DNA of 32,210 nt from Bacteroidaceae bacterium. Its GTDB lineage: Bacteria; Bacteroidota; Bacteroidia; Bacteroidales; Bacteroidaceae. Of the stretch, positions 7,747 to 15,085 are shown one piece after another. The notes beneath the pieces are model-generated. The model did not search any database. It saw nothing but the letters and a program-made list of their open reading frames with translations, and was not told the origin of the DNA. The stretch covers positions 1-32,210 of the forward strand of contig JAFXXQ010000009.1 of NCBI GenBank assembly GCA_017542145.1, read 5' to 3'. How positions within the stretch are numbered: the stretch's first letter is position 1; every line of letters begins with the position of its first letter. A program made the position numbers and the translations under genes.

Positions 7747-8783
7747 AAATGAAGAATAACAGGGGTAAGATGAAACGTGGAGCCATGACGGGACTGGTGA
7801 TCAGCATTCCGCTACTGGCGTTGCTGAACTTGACCGTAGGGTCGGTAGCCATACCGCTAAGTGAGGTCCTTCAGATTCTCTTCGGGCATGGCCCGGCGTC
7901 CGAAGTGTGGCAGAACATCGTGTTAGGCACTCGCCTGCCCCAGACGCTTACGGCCATTGCCTGCGGAGCGGGGTTGGCCGTGGCAGGACTGGAGATGCAG
8001 ACCGTGTTCCACAACCCGCTGGCAGGACCTTCGGTGCTGGGCATCAGTAGCGCAGCCAGTCTGGGCGTCGCCATGGTGGTGCTGCTGAACGGCTGGATAG
8101 GCGGCGGGGTGCTGACACGGTTCGGGCTGGTGGGTAATGCGGCGTTGACGATAGCTGCCATCTGCGGGGCGCTGGCTGTCATGGCGATTATCATGTGGCT
8201 GGCAAAACGCGTCGAGGGTGGGGCTACGCTACTTATTGTGGGTGTCCTCATCGGGTATATCGCCACGGCCATCATCGGGGTGATGAAGTATTTCTCAAGC
8301 GAGGAGGACATCCGTGCCTACGTCATCTGGGGGCTTGGGTCGTTTGCACGCGTCACAGGCGGACAGGTGGAGGTGTTTACGGGGCTGATGGCTGTGTTGC
8401 TGCCGCTGACGATGTTGCTGGCAAAGCCGCTGAACATCCTGCTGCTCGGCGAGCAGTATGCCACCAATCTGGGTCTCGACATCCGCCGGGCACGAATGCT
8501 GATTATCTGTAGTGCAGGCACGCTGACGGCTGTTGTGACGGCCTACTGCGGCCCCATCATGTTCCTCGGGCTGGCCGTTCCGCACATCTGCCGCGGGCTG
8601 ATGGGCACAGAGGACCATCGGGTGCTGCTGCCTGCCACGCTCTTTGCGGGGGCGTCGCTGGCCTTGCTCTGTAACCTGATCAGCCGTCTGCCAGGCATGG
8701 AGGGCGCTCTGCCCATCAACTCGGTGACGGCGCTCATCGGTGCTCCTGTGGCGCTATGGGTATTATTGAAGAAAAAAAGATGA
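7743..8783 (+). CDS. btuC: FecCD/BtuC-type ABC transporter permease
   Basis: 346 residues from the ATG that overlaps the cbiD stop. About nine to ten hydrophobic segments and the family motifs (RLPQTL, GAGLAVAGLEMQTVFHNPLAGPSVLGISS, GPIMFLGLAVPHICRGLMG) place it among inner-membrane permeases for vitamin B12, haem or siderophores. Its place inside the cobalamin operon favours cobamide or cobinamide import, paired with the ATPase at 16074. A longer upstream frame to 7629 would overlap cbiD by more than 100 bp and puts a hydrophilic extension before the first helix, so I reject it. In-frame ATGs at 7749 and 7770 are alternatives. The periplasmic binding protein BtuF is not in the window. Confidence 0.88.
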   Translation: MKMKNNRGKMKRGAMTGLVISIPLLALLNLTVGSVAIPLSEVLQILFGHGPASEVWQNIVLGTRLPQTLTAIACGAGLAVAGLEMQTVFHNPLAGPSVLGISSAASLGVAMVVLLNGWIGGGVLTRFGLVGNAALTIAAICGALAVMAIIMWLAKRVEGGATLLIVGVLIGYIATAIIGVMKYFSSEEDIRAYVIWGLGSFARVTGGQVEVFTGLMAVLLPLTMLLAKPLNILLLGEQYATNLGLDIRRARMLIICSAGTLTAVVTAYCGPIMFLGLAVPHICRGLMGTEDHRVLLPATLFAGASLALLCNLISRLPGMEGALPINSVTALIGAPVALWVLLKKKR

Positions 8784-8792
8784 CGAAGTCAA

Positions 8793-9293
8793 ATGAAAAA
8801 GCGAATCATATTGGTAACAGGAGGACAGCGCTCGGGAAAGAGCCTGTTTGCTGAGCGGATGGCAAAGTCGCTCTCAGCCAGCCCTGTGTATATGGCGACG
8901 GCCCATGTCGAGGATGAGGAATTCCGCGAGCGGGTGCGCATCCATCAAGAGCGGCGTGGTCCAGAATGGACAACGATTGAGGAGGAGAAATACCTCAGCC
9001 GTCATACGGTGGAGGGGCGTGTGGTGCTGGTGGACTGCTGCACGCTGTGGCTGACGAACTTTTTTTCAGAAGCCTCACCTCTATCCCTGATAGAAGCTGA
9101 GTTTGACCGTCTGACGGCACAGGAAGCCACGTTCATCTTCGTCACGGGCGAGATAGGGCTGGGCGGCACGAGTGCCAATGAGGTGCAACGGCGGTTCACC
9201 GATTTGCTGGGAGCCTTCAATCAGTATGTGGCACAACGGGCCGACGAGGTTTACTTGCTCGTCTCGGGCCTTTCGATTAAACTCAAAGGATGA
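8793..9293 (+). CDS. cobU: Adenosylcobinamide kinase / adenosylcobinamide-phosphate guanylyltransferase
   Basis: 166 residues. The P-loop GGQRSGKS (10-17) opens the protein, and His51 in the RIHQERRG segment matches the position of the guanylylated histidine of CobU. VDCCTLWLTN and VTGEIGLGG are further family segments. The enzyme phosphorylates adenosylcobinamide and transfers GMP to make AdoCbi-GDP, the lower-ligand acceptor for CobS. It is slightly shorter than the roughly 180 residues of the enterobacterial protein, with no key motif missing. Nine bases separate it from btuC and ten from cobT. Confidence 0.93.
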   Translation: MKKRIILVTGGQRSGKSLFAERMAKSLSASPVYMATAHVEDEEFRERVRIHQERRGPEWTTIEEEKYLSRHTVEGRVVLVDCCTLWLTNFFSEASPLSLIEAEFDRLTAQEATFIFVTGEIGLGGTSANEVQRRFTDLLGAFNQYVAQRADEVYLLVSGLSIKLKG

Positions 9294-9303
9294 TAGATGT
9301 TTT

Positions 9304-10398
9304 ATGATAGTTCCTACAGATAAACAGATGATTCCTGTCATTCAGGAGAAGATAGACAACCTGAGCAAGCCGAAAGGCTCGCTGGGACGGTTGGAGTCGC
9401 TGGCGGTACAGATGGCGTTGATTCAGCAGACGCTCCATCCCCAGCTGATGCATCCCTGCCACATCCTTTTCGGAGGCGACCATGGCATAGAGCGCGAAGG
9501 GGTGACCTGCACGCCCCGCGAGGTGACGGCTCAGCAGATGATGAACTATGCCGGGGGAGGAGGTGCCGTCGGGATGTTCTGCCGCCAGCATGGGTTTACG
9601 CTGCGGGTGGTGGATGCAGGGGTTGACTATGACTTCGACCTGGAGCGCTATCCCCGCATCATCGACCGTAAGATTGCCCATGGCACACGTGATTTCCTCT
9701 ACGAGCCCGCCATGAGTGCCGATGAGTGGCATCGGGCGCTGGCTGTGGGGGCCGAGCAGGTGGACGGATGTGCCGACGAAGGGGCAAACGTCATTTGCCT
9801 GGGCGAGATGGGGGCTGGCAACACCTCGCCTTCAAGCATCCTGATGCACTTGCTGCTGGACATCCCTCTGCCGGACTGCGTGGGGGCTGGAAGCGGATTG
9901 GATGCCCCTGGCGTCCGTCATAAGCTGGAGGTGCTGACAGCAGCGGTAGAAAGATACAAAAAGTTAGGCGCCTTCGGCGCAATGGATAATTATCCATTGT
10001 CAATTATCCATTATCCATTACCCATTGCGCCAAAGGCGCATGAGGTGGCTCGCTACTTTGCCGGTTTTGAGATGGCAGCTGCCGTCGGGGCTATGCTGAG
10101 GGCTGCAGAGCGAAGGATGGTGGTGATGGTGGATGGCTTCATCATGACAGCCTGCATGTTAGTAGCCTCGCGTCTGGACAGTGCCGTGTTGGACTATGCC
10201 GTCTTCGGCCACCAGGGCGACGAGGGAGGCCATCGGCTGATGCTGGACGCCATGGGAGCCGAGCCTTTGCTTCATCTCGGGATGAGGCTGGGCGAGGGGA
10301 CAGGGGCACTGTGTGCCTATCCCATCGTGGAGAGCGCCGTGAGAATGTTGAACGATATGGACAGCTTCGACCATGCACACATCACCAAGTATTTTTGA
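9304..10398 (+). CDS. cobT: Nicotinate-nucleotide:dimethylbenzimidazole phosphoribosyltransferase
   Basis: 364 residues from the ATG at 9304; upstream in-frame ATGs lie inside cobU and give no family sequence. The start MIVPTDKQ leads into KPKGSLGRLE, followed by FGGDHG, GEMGAGNTSPSS and the C-terminal FGHQGDEGGH and LGEGTGA segments, with Glu331 matching the catalytic base. CobT activates the lower-ligand base to alpha-ribazole phosphate. Residues about 222-246 are encoded by a 72-bp repeat element (9968-10039), probably in the surface loop before the HEVARYFAGFE helix, where homologues normally have only a short connection. The gene overlaps cobS by 26 bp. Confidence 0.93.
   Translation: MIVPTDKQMIPVIQEKIDNLSKPKGSLGRLESLAVQMALIQQTLHPQLMHPCHILFGGDHGIEREGVTCTPREVTAQQMMNYAGGGGAVGMFCRQHGFTLRVVDAGVDYDFDLERYPRIIDRKIAHGTRDFLYEPAMSADEWHRALAVGAEQVDGCADEGANVICLGEMGAGNTSPSSILMHLLLDIPLPDCVGAGSGLDAPGVRHKLEVLTAAVERYKKLGAFGAMDNYPLSIIHYPLPIAPKAHEVARYFAGFEMAAAVGAMLRAAERRMVVMVDGFIMTACMLVASRLDSAVLDYAVFGHQGDEGGHRLMLDAMGAEPLLHLGMRLGEGTGALCAYPIVESAVRMLNDMDSFDHAHITKYF
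9968..10039 (+). repeat. In-frame inverted-repeat element inside cobT
   Basis: Arms of 18 bp (9968-9985 and 10022-10039) are inverted copies with one mismatch. Between them lie heptamers (CCATTGT, CAATTAT, CCATTAT, CCATTAC from 9994, running into CCATTGC). The element is 72 bp, exactly 24 codons, and keeps the cobT frame. It encodes a peptide containing YPLSIIHYPLPI. Confidence 0.85.
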
Positions 10399-11203
10399 GC
10401 GCATCCAGGCAGCCCTGACATTCTTCACCCGTCTGCCTCTGGGCAGCCCGAAGGTGAGTGCTGAAGCCTATCGGCATGTCGTCCCTCTCTGGCCGCTGAT
10501 GGGCTGGCTGACAGGAGGGCTGATGGCAGGCATCTATGTACTTTCGCGACTTGCGGGGCTGGATGCCGGAGTAGCCGTCGTGCTGGCTTTGGCGGGCAGG
10601 GTGATGCTCACAGGAGCCCTGCACGAGGATGGGCTGGCGGACTTCTGCGATGGCTTTGGAGGACGTGACAGGAGCCGCACGCTGGAGATCATGAAAGATT
10701 CGCACATAGGCACCTACGGCGTGTTAGGCTTGGTCATTTACTTCCTGCTCATCAGCCGTCTGCTGACGGCGTTGGTGCAAGGCGGGATGTCACCCCTGAT
10801 GTTCATCGCGGTTGACGCCGTCTGCAAGTTCCTCAGCTCGACGATAATCTGGTTCTTGCCCTATGTGCGGCGTGAAGAGGAGGCAAAGAACAGGCTGATT
10901 TATGCCCATACGACTGCGGGCGAGAAACTGCTCAGCCTCGTCCTCGGCTTCCTTCCCATCGTCCTAATCCTCACCCTAACCCCTCACCCCTCACCCCTAA
11001 TTTCTAATTCCTCATTCCTAATTCCTAATTCTACCCCCTCACCCCTAACCCTATTACTGTCGTTCTGCGCTTCGGCGCTATGTTGTGCGGGGTTGTTTGG
11101 CCTCATGCATCGCCGGTTGGGTGGATATACGGGTGATTGTTGCGGAGCCACCTTCCTTCTGACGGAACTGACGTTCTATTTCATGCTGAGTTGCCTGCTA
11201 TGA
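10373..11203 (+). CDS. cobS: Adenosylcobinamide-GDP ribazoletransferase (cobalamin synthase)
   Basis: 276 residues, polytopic inner-membrane protein that joins AdoCbi-GDP and alpha-ribazole phosphate. The family segments are FFTRLPLG (17-24), the metal-binding EDGLADFCDGFGG (85-97) and RTLEIMKDSHIGTYG (102-116). A heptamer array (10976-11051) encodes a low-complexity stretch rich in Pro, Ser and Thr at about residues 202-227, between hydrophobic segments, where homologues have only a membrane loop. The start ATG lies 26 bp inside cobT; the stop overlaps the cbiA start as ATGA. The protein continues past the array into a normal C-terminus, so the gene appears intact. Confidence 0.92.
   Translation: MHTSPSIFERIQAALTFFTRLPLGSPKVSAEAYRHVVPLWPLMGWLTGGLMAGIYVLSRLAGLDAGVAVVLALAGRVMLTGALHEDGLADFCDGFGGRDRSRTLEIMKDSHIGTYGVLGLVIYFLLISRLLTALVQGGMSPLMFIAVDAVCKFLSSTIIWFLPYVRREEEAKNRLIYAHTTAGEKLLSLVLGFLPIVLILTLTPHPSPLISNSSFLIPNSTPSPLTLLLSFCASALCCAGLFGLMHRRLGGYTGDCCGATFLLTELTFYFMLSCLL
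10976..11051 (+). repeat. In-frame heptamer array inside cobS
   Basis: Units in order are CTAACCC, CTCACCC, CTCACCC, CTAATTT, CTAATTC, CTCATTC, CTAATTC, CTAATTC, one 6-base unit, CTCACCC, CTAACCC. The coding register meets TCA at 10991, 11012 and 11039. TAA triplets in other units (10977, 10998, 11005, 11019, 11026, 11046) all fall out of frame. Confidence 0.85.
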
Positions 11204-12618
11204 ATCCGAGATATGTAATAGCTGCGCCGTCGTCGGGAAGTGGGAAGACCACCTTCACCATGGGACTGCTGCGTGCCCTGACTGACCGTGGACTGCACGT
11301 CCAGCCTTACAAGTGCGGCCCTGACTATATCGACACGATCTTCCACCAAATGGCATCGGGCAGGGAGAGTGTCAATCTGGATACCTTCATGGCCTCGCCC
11401 GAGCATGTGAAGCAGCTGTTCGAGCACTATTCAGCCCAGGCGGATGCCTGTGTGGTGGAAGGGGCTATGGGGCTGTACGACGGATACGAAAAAAGTCGTG
11501 GAAGTGCAGCTGAGATAGCCCGCCTGCTGGGTCTGCCCATGGTGCTGGTTGTGGATGCAAAGTCGATGGGCTATAGCGTGGCGGCCCTGCTGCATGGCAT
11601 CAAGACGTTCAAGCCCATAAACCTCGCAGGGGTGGTGTTCAACCGAGTAGGCTCAGAGAGCCACTATCGCCATCTGCTGGCTGCTTGTGAAGACGTGGGG
11701 GTGCAGAGCCTTGGCTACCTGCCAAATAATCCCGAGTTGCGTATGCCCAGCCGTCATCTTGGACTTTCCCTCTCAGGACGGGAAGAAATAGAGCGCTTCA
11801 TTTGCCTCGCCGCGGGAGAGGTCGCAGAACATGTGGACGTGGAAAGGCTCATGGAGAAGGTTCAGCGTTCAGACTGCCAGACGAATAGACTGACAGATAA
11901 ATCAAGACTATCAGACTATCAGACTAACAGACTGGCAGATAATAGCCCTCGGGCAGAGCCACCTACAGAACATTCATCTGTTAGTCTAGAAGTCTGTAAG
12001 TCTGATAGTCTATCAAATGAAGTCTGTCCGTCTAAAAGAATTGCTGTAGCTCGGGATGAGGCTTTTAACTTCACCTACCGCGCCAACATCGATTCCCTGC
12101 GGGCGATGGGAGAAGTGACGTTCTTCTCCCCACTTAATGACAGTTCGTTGCCTCCCTGCGACTTGCTCTATCTTCCAGGAGGCTATCCCGAACTCTTTGC
12201 CTCGGAATTAGCGGCGAATAGCGGCATGCGCCGTAGCATCAAGGCCTATGCCGAGCAGGGAGGAAGGGTGATAGCAGAGTGTGGCGGTTTCATGTACCTC
12301 TGTTCAGCCATCGACGGCGTCGAGATGTGTGGTGTCCTCCCTTTCAAGGCCACCATGGAAGGAGCCCGGCTGCATCTGGGCTATAGGCAGATAACGCTGG
12401 ACGGCATATCCCTCCGTGGGCATGAGTTCCATTATTCGACGGTGCATGAAGGTGCCCTGCCCAACCATGTGAAGGCGATAAAAGGCCAATGTTCTGCCTT
12501 AGGAAAACCCGTTGATACACCGGTCTATCGCTATAAGAATGTCCTTGCCGGCTATACCCATTGGTATTGGGCAGAGACAGGAATAGAGACATGGCTGAAT
12601 ATGAACTCCAAATCGTAA
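11200..12618 (+). CDS. cbiA: Cobyrinate a,c-diamide synthase
   Basis: 472 residues from the ATG overlapping the cobS stop. The N-terminal ATP-binding domain has the P-loop APSSGSGKTT (9-18), and the YKCGPDYID and VEGAMGLYDGY segments characteristic of CbiA. The C-terminal class I glutamine amidotransferase domain has the nucleophile Cys361 in AECGGFMYL and a GHEFHYS segment. It amidates the a and c side chains of cob(II)yrinate using glutamine and ATP. An octamer-repeat insert (11871-12033, about residues 225-278) forms a polar linker exactly between the two domains. A frame extending upstream to 11137 is an artefact within cobS. Confidence 0.93.
   Translation: MNPRYVIAAPSSGSGKTTFTMGLLRALTDRGLHVQPYKCGPDYIDTIFHQMASGRESVNLDTFMASPEHVKQLFEHYSAQADACVVEGAMGLYDGYEKSRGSAAEIARLLGLPMVLVVDAKSMGYSVAALLHGIKTFKPINLAGVVFNRVGSESHYRHLLAACEDVGVQSLGYLPNNPELRMPSRHLGLSLSGREEIERFICLAAGEVAEHVDVERLMEKVQRSDCQTNRLTDKSRLSDYQTNRLADNSPRAEPPTEHSSVSLEVCKSDSLSNEVCPSKRIAVARDEAFNFTYRANIDSLRAMGEVTFFSPLNDSSLPPCDLLYLPGGYPELFASELAANSGMRRSIKAYAEQGGRVIAECGGFMYLCSAIDGVEMCGVLPFKATMEGARLHLGYRQITLDGISLRGHEFHYSTVHEGALPNHVKAIKGQCSALGKPVDTPVYRYKNVLAGYTHWYWAETGIETWLNMNSKS
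11871..12033 (+). repeat. In-frame octamer arrays, inverted, inside cbiA
   Basis: The left part has units such as AGACTGCC, AGACTATC (twice) and AGACTAAC between 11871 and 11936; the right part has inverted units GTTAGTCT, AGAAGTCT, GTAAGTCT, GATAGTCT between 11980 and 12011, ending GTCCGTCT at 12033. Several stop triplets occur in the other two frames but none in the cbiA frame. The limits are approximate. Confidence 0.8.
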
Positions 12619-12637
12619 ATCGACAAATCGTAAATAA
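12609..12637 (+). repeat. Repeat at the cbiA-cbiP junction
   Basis: CAAATCG, TAAATCG, then one extra base, CAAATCG, TAAATAA. The cbiA stop codon (12616-12618) lies in the second unit and the array ends two bases before the cbiP start at 12640. Confidence 0.6.
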
Positions 12638-12639
12638 TA

Positions 12640-14061
12640 ATGGCTTTTCATCCATTGATGCTGGTTGGTACGGGAAGCGACGTAGGCAAGAGTGTGCTCT
12701 GTACGGCGCTCTGCCGCATATTCCTGCAGGACGGCTATCACCCAGCCCCCTTCAAGGCACAGAACATGGCACTCAACTCCTTTGCCACACCCGACGGCAG
12801 GGAGATAGGCCGAGCACAGGCGGTGCAGGCTGAGGCATGTGGTCTGCCCCCTCACACCGATATGAATCCGCTGCTGCTGAAGCCTAACTCAGAGCATACC
12901 ACCCAGGTGGTGCTGAACGGACGTCCCATTGGCAACCGCTCTGCCTATGACTATTTCCGCAGGGAGGGCAGGGGAGAGCTGCGCGAGGCTGTCCATGCAG
13001 CGTTTGACCGACTGCAGGCGCTCTACAACCCCATCGTCATGGAGGGGGCAGGGAGCGTGTCGGAACTCAATCTGCGCGACTCAGACCTGGTGAACATGCC
13101 CATGGCCCGTTATGCAGATGCCGACGTGGTGCTGGTGGCTGACATTGACCGCGGAGGTGTCTTTGCTTCATGCTACGGCAGCGTGATGCTCCAGACACCT
13201 GAGGACAGACGGCGCATCAAGGGAATCATCGTCAATAAGTTCCGTGGCGACCTGCGTCTCTTTGACGAGGGACGACGTTTGCTAGAACAGACGTGTGGCG
13301 TGCCTGTGCTGGGGGTGGTGCCCATGCTGAGCGACCTTGCCATCGACGAAGAGGACAGCGTCAGCCTCGAACAGAAGCGACGTTCACTGGCCACAGGCAA
13401 AATCAACGTGGCGGTGGTGCTGCTGAGGCATATAAGCAACTTCACCGACTTTGATGTGCTGGAGCGCGACGAACGGGTAAACCTCTTTTATACCACCAGT
13501 GCCGATGACGTCGGTCAGGCTGATGTCATCATCCTTCCGGGGACGAAGAGCACGCTGGATGACCTCTATCATCTGCGGCGCAGTGGACTGGCAAGGGCTA
13601 TTGTCCAGGCGCATAAGGCAGGGAAAACGGTTGTCGGCATCTGTGGGGGGTTCCAGATGCTGGGGCAGACGGTGGAAGACCCCGAGGGCATAGAAGGGGA
13701 GATACGCTCCTTGCCCGGGCTGGGGCTGCTGGACGTCCACACCACGTTGACGCCCGAGAAAACCACCCGCCAGGTGACGTTTGAGTGGAACGGCACTACC
13801 TGTCAGGGCTATGAGATTCATCAGGGTGTGAGCGATGCGGAGACCATGGTGGTCGAGCAGGAGGGGGTGATGGGCACCTACGTCCACGGCTTTCTTGACA
13901 ACCGTGCTGTCATAGACCATCTGCTTTGCAACACGACCCCCACAGCCCCCGCCACGGAGTCATTGGCTGCGTTCAAGGAGCAGCAGTACGACCGGCTGGC
14001 CAGTCATGTGAGGCAGTATGTGGATATTCCGAAACTCTATCAGATCATGAGCCATGATTGA
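12640..14061 (+). CDS. cbiP: Cobyric acid synthase
   Basis: 473 residues, full length for the family. The N-terminal domain begins with the P-loop VGTGSDVGKSVL and continues with FKAQNMALNS, MNPLLLKP and VMEGAGSVSELNL, all typical of CbiP/CobQ. The C-terminal glutaminase-like domain has Cys335 in VGICGGFQMLG and a GYEIHQG segment. It amidates the b, d, e and g side chains of adenosylcobyrinate a,c-diamide to give cobyric acid. The start follows a short repeat junction after cbiA; the end overlaps cobD by 8 bp. Confidence 0.94.
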   Translation: MAFHPLMLVGTGSDVGKSVLCTALCRIFLQDGYHPAPFKAQNMALNSFATPDGREIGRAQAVQAEACGLPPHTDMNPLLLKPNSEHTTQVVLNGRPIGNRSAYDYFRREGRGELREAVHAAFDRLQALYNPIVMEGAGSVSELNLRDSDLVNMPMARYADADVVLVADIDRGGVFASCYGSVMLQTPEDRRRIKGIIVNKFRGDLRLFDEGRRLLEQTCGVPVLGVVPMLSDLAIDEEDSVSLEQKRRSLATGKINVAVVLLRHISNFTDFDVLERDERVNLFYTTSADDVGQADVIILPGTKSTLDDLYHLRRSGLARAIVQAHKAGKTVVGICGGFQMLGQTVEDPEGIEGEIRSLPGLGLLDVHTTLTPEKTTRQVTFEWNGTTCQGYEIHQGVSDAETMVVEQEGVMGTYVHGFLDNRAVIDHLLCNTTPTAPATESLAAFKEQQYDRLASHVRQYVDIPKLYQIMSHD

Positions 14062-15082
14062 CGGACACGGTGACGATGGTTTCCGCTATGGGAACATCCG
14101 GCTGGACTTCAGCTCGAATGTCTATGCCCAGTTCTCCCACCAGGAGCTGCTGTCGTGGCTGGCAGGGCGGCTTGGGGGCTTCGGGCACTATCCGGAACCA
14201 GCTCCCCGTGAACTGGAAGCTGCGCTGGCGGCACAAATGGGGGTCCAGCCTGACGAGGTGGTGGTGACCAATGGAGCTACGGAGGCCATCTACCTGACGG
14301 CACTTGCCATGCGACGGAGCAGGACAGCCATCCTGGTGCCGACCTTTACTGAATATGCCGATGCCTGCCGGCTGCATGAACATAGGGTTACGTTTATCCG
14401 CAGCTTGGACGACATCCCCGAGGGGACCGACATGGTGTGGATGTGCAATCCGAATAACCCTACGGGTACAGTCCTTCCCCGCGAAAAGCTGCTGGACTGC
14501 TTTGCCCGCCACAGCCATATCCTGTTTGTAGTTGATGCCAGCTACGCCCCGTTCACCTTCGAGCCACTCCCGTCGCCTGCTGAGGCATGCCGGTTGCCCA
14601 ACGTTGTGATGATTCACTCCATGACGAAGGAGTTTGCCATTCCAGGACTGCGATTGGGCTATCTGACCGCCTGCCAGAGGCTGACGGAGCTGATAGGACG
14701 TGGGCGTATGCCCTGGTCAGTAAACAGCGTGGCACAAGAGGCAGGGCTATGGCTGACGGCTCATCGGAAAAAATACCTTGTTCTGTTGGAAGAACTGATA
14801 CAAGAGCGCAGACGTGTGGCCCATGCCCTGGAATCACTGGGGGTCTATGATGCTCTGCCGTCAGACACACACATCCTGCTTTGCCGCCTCCATCAAGGTA
14901 CCGCCGCAGACCTGAAGGACTATCTTGCCCGACAGCATGGCATCCTCATACGCGATGCCTCTAACTTCGAGGGCCTTGACCATCGTTATTTCCGTATAGC
15001 CGTGCAGTCACAAGCAGAGAACGATGAGCTGATAGCATGTATTCGTGAATGGTCAAATAGAACGATGAATTATGAACTATGA
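14054..15082 (+). CDS. cobD: Threonine-phosphate decarboxylase (CobD-type)
   Basis: 342 residues, a PLP-dependent class I/II aminotransferase-fold protein. The start IRLDFSSNV is a variant of the family N-substrate segment, followed by TNGATEAIYL, CNPNNPTGTV, VVDASYAPF and the PLP lysine Lys192 in SMTKEFAIPGLRLGY. CobD makes (R)-1-aminopropan-2-ol phosphate for attachment by CbiB, its immediate neighbour. Histidinol-phosphate aminotransferases are close relatives, but position inside the cobalamin operon decides the call. The last codons (MNYEL) are encoded by heptamer units shared with the start of cbiB. Confidence 0.9.
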   Translation: MIDGHGDDGFRYGNIRLDFSSNVYAQFSHQELLSWLAGRLGGFGHYPEPAPRELEAALAAQMGVQPDEVVVTNGATEAIYLTALAMRRSRTAILVPTFTEYADACRLHEHRVTFIRSLDDIPEGTDMVWMCNPNNPTGTVLPREKLLDCFARHSHILFVVDASYAPFTFEPLPSPAEACRLPNVVMIHSMTKEFAIPGLRLGYLTACQRLTELIGRGRMPWSVNSVAQEAGLWLTAHRKKYLVLLEELIQERRRVAHALESLGVYDALPSDTHILLCRLHQGTAADLKDYLARQHGILIRDASNFEGLDHRYFRIAVQSQAENDELIACIREWSNRTMNYEL

Positions 15083-15085
15083 ACT
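15065..15085 (+). repeat. Heptamers forming the cobD-cbiB junction
   Basis: Units ATGAATT (15065), ATGAACT (15072), ATGAACT (15079). The second supplies the cbiB start codon and the third the cobD stop (TGA, 15080-15082). ATGAACT is the reverse complement of the AGTTCAT unit at 25803 and 27141. Confidence 0.8.

Noticed and set aside
9968..12033. Repeat inserts as evidence that cobT, cobS and cbiA are pseudogenes
   Set aside because: All reading frames stay open through the inserts, key residues downstream are intact, and stops are absent only from the coding frame.
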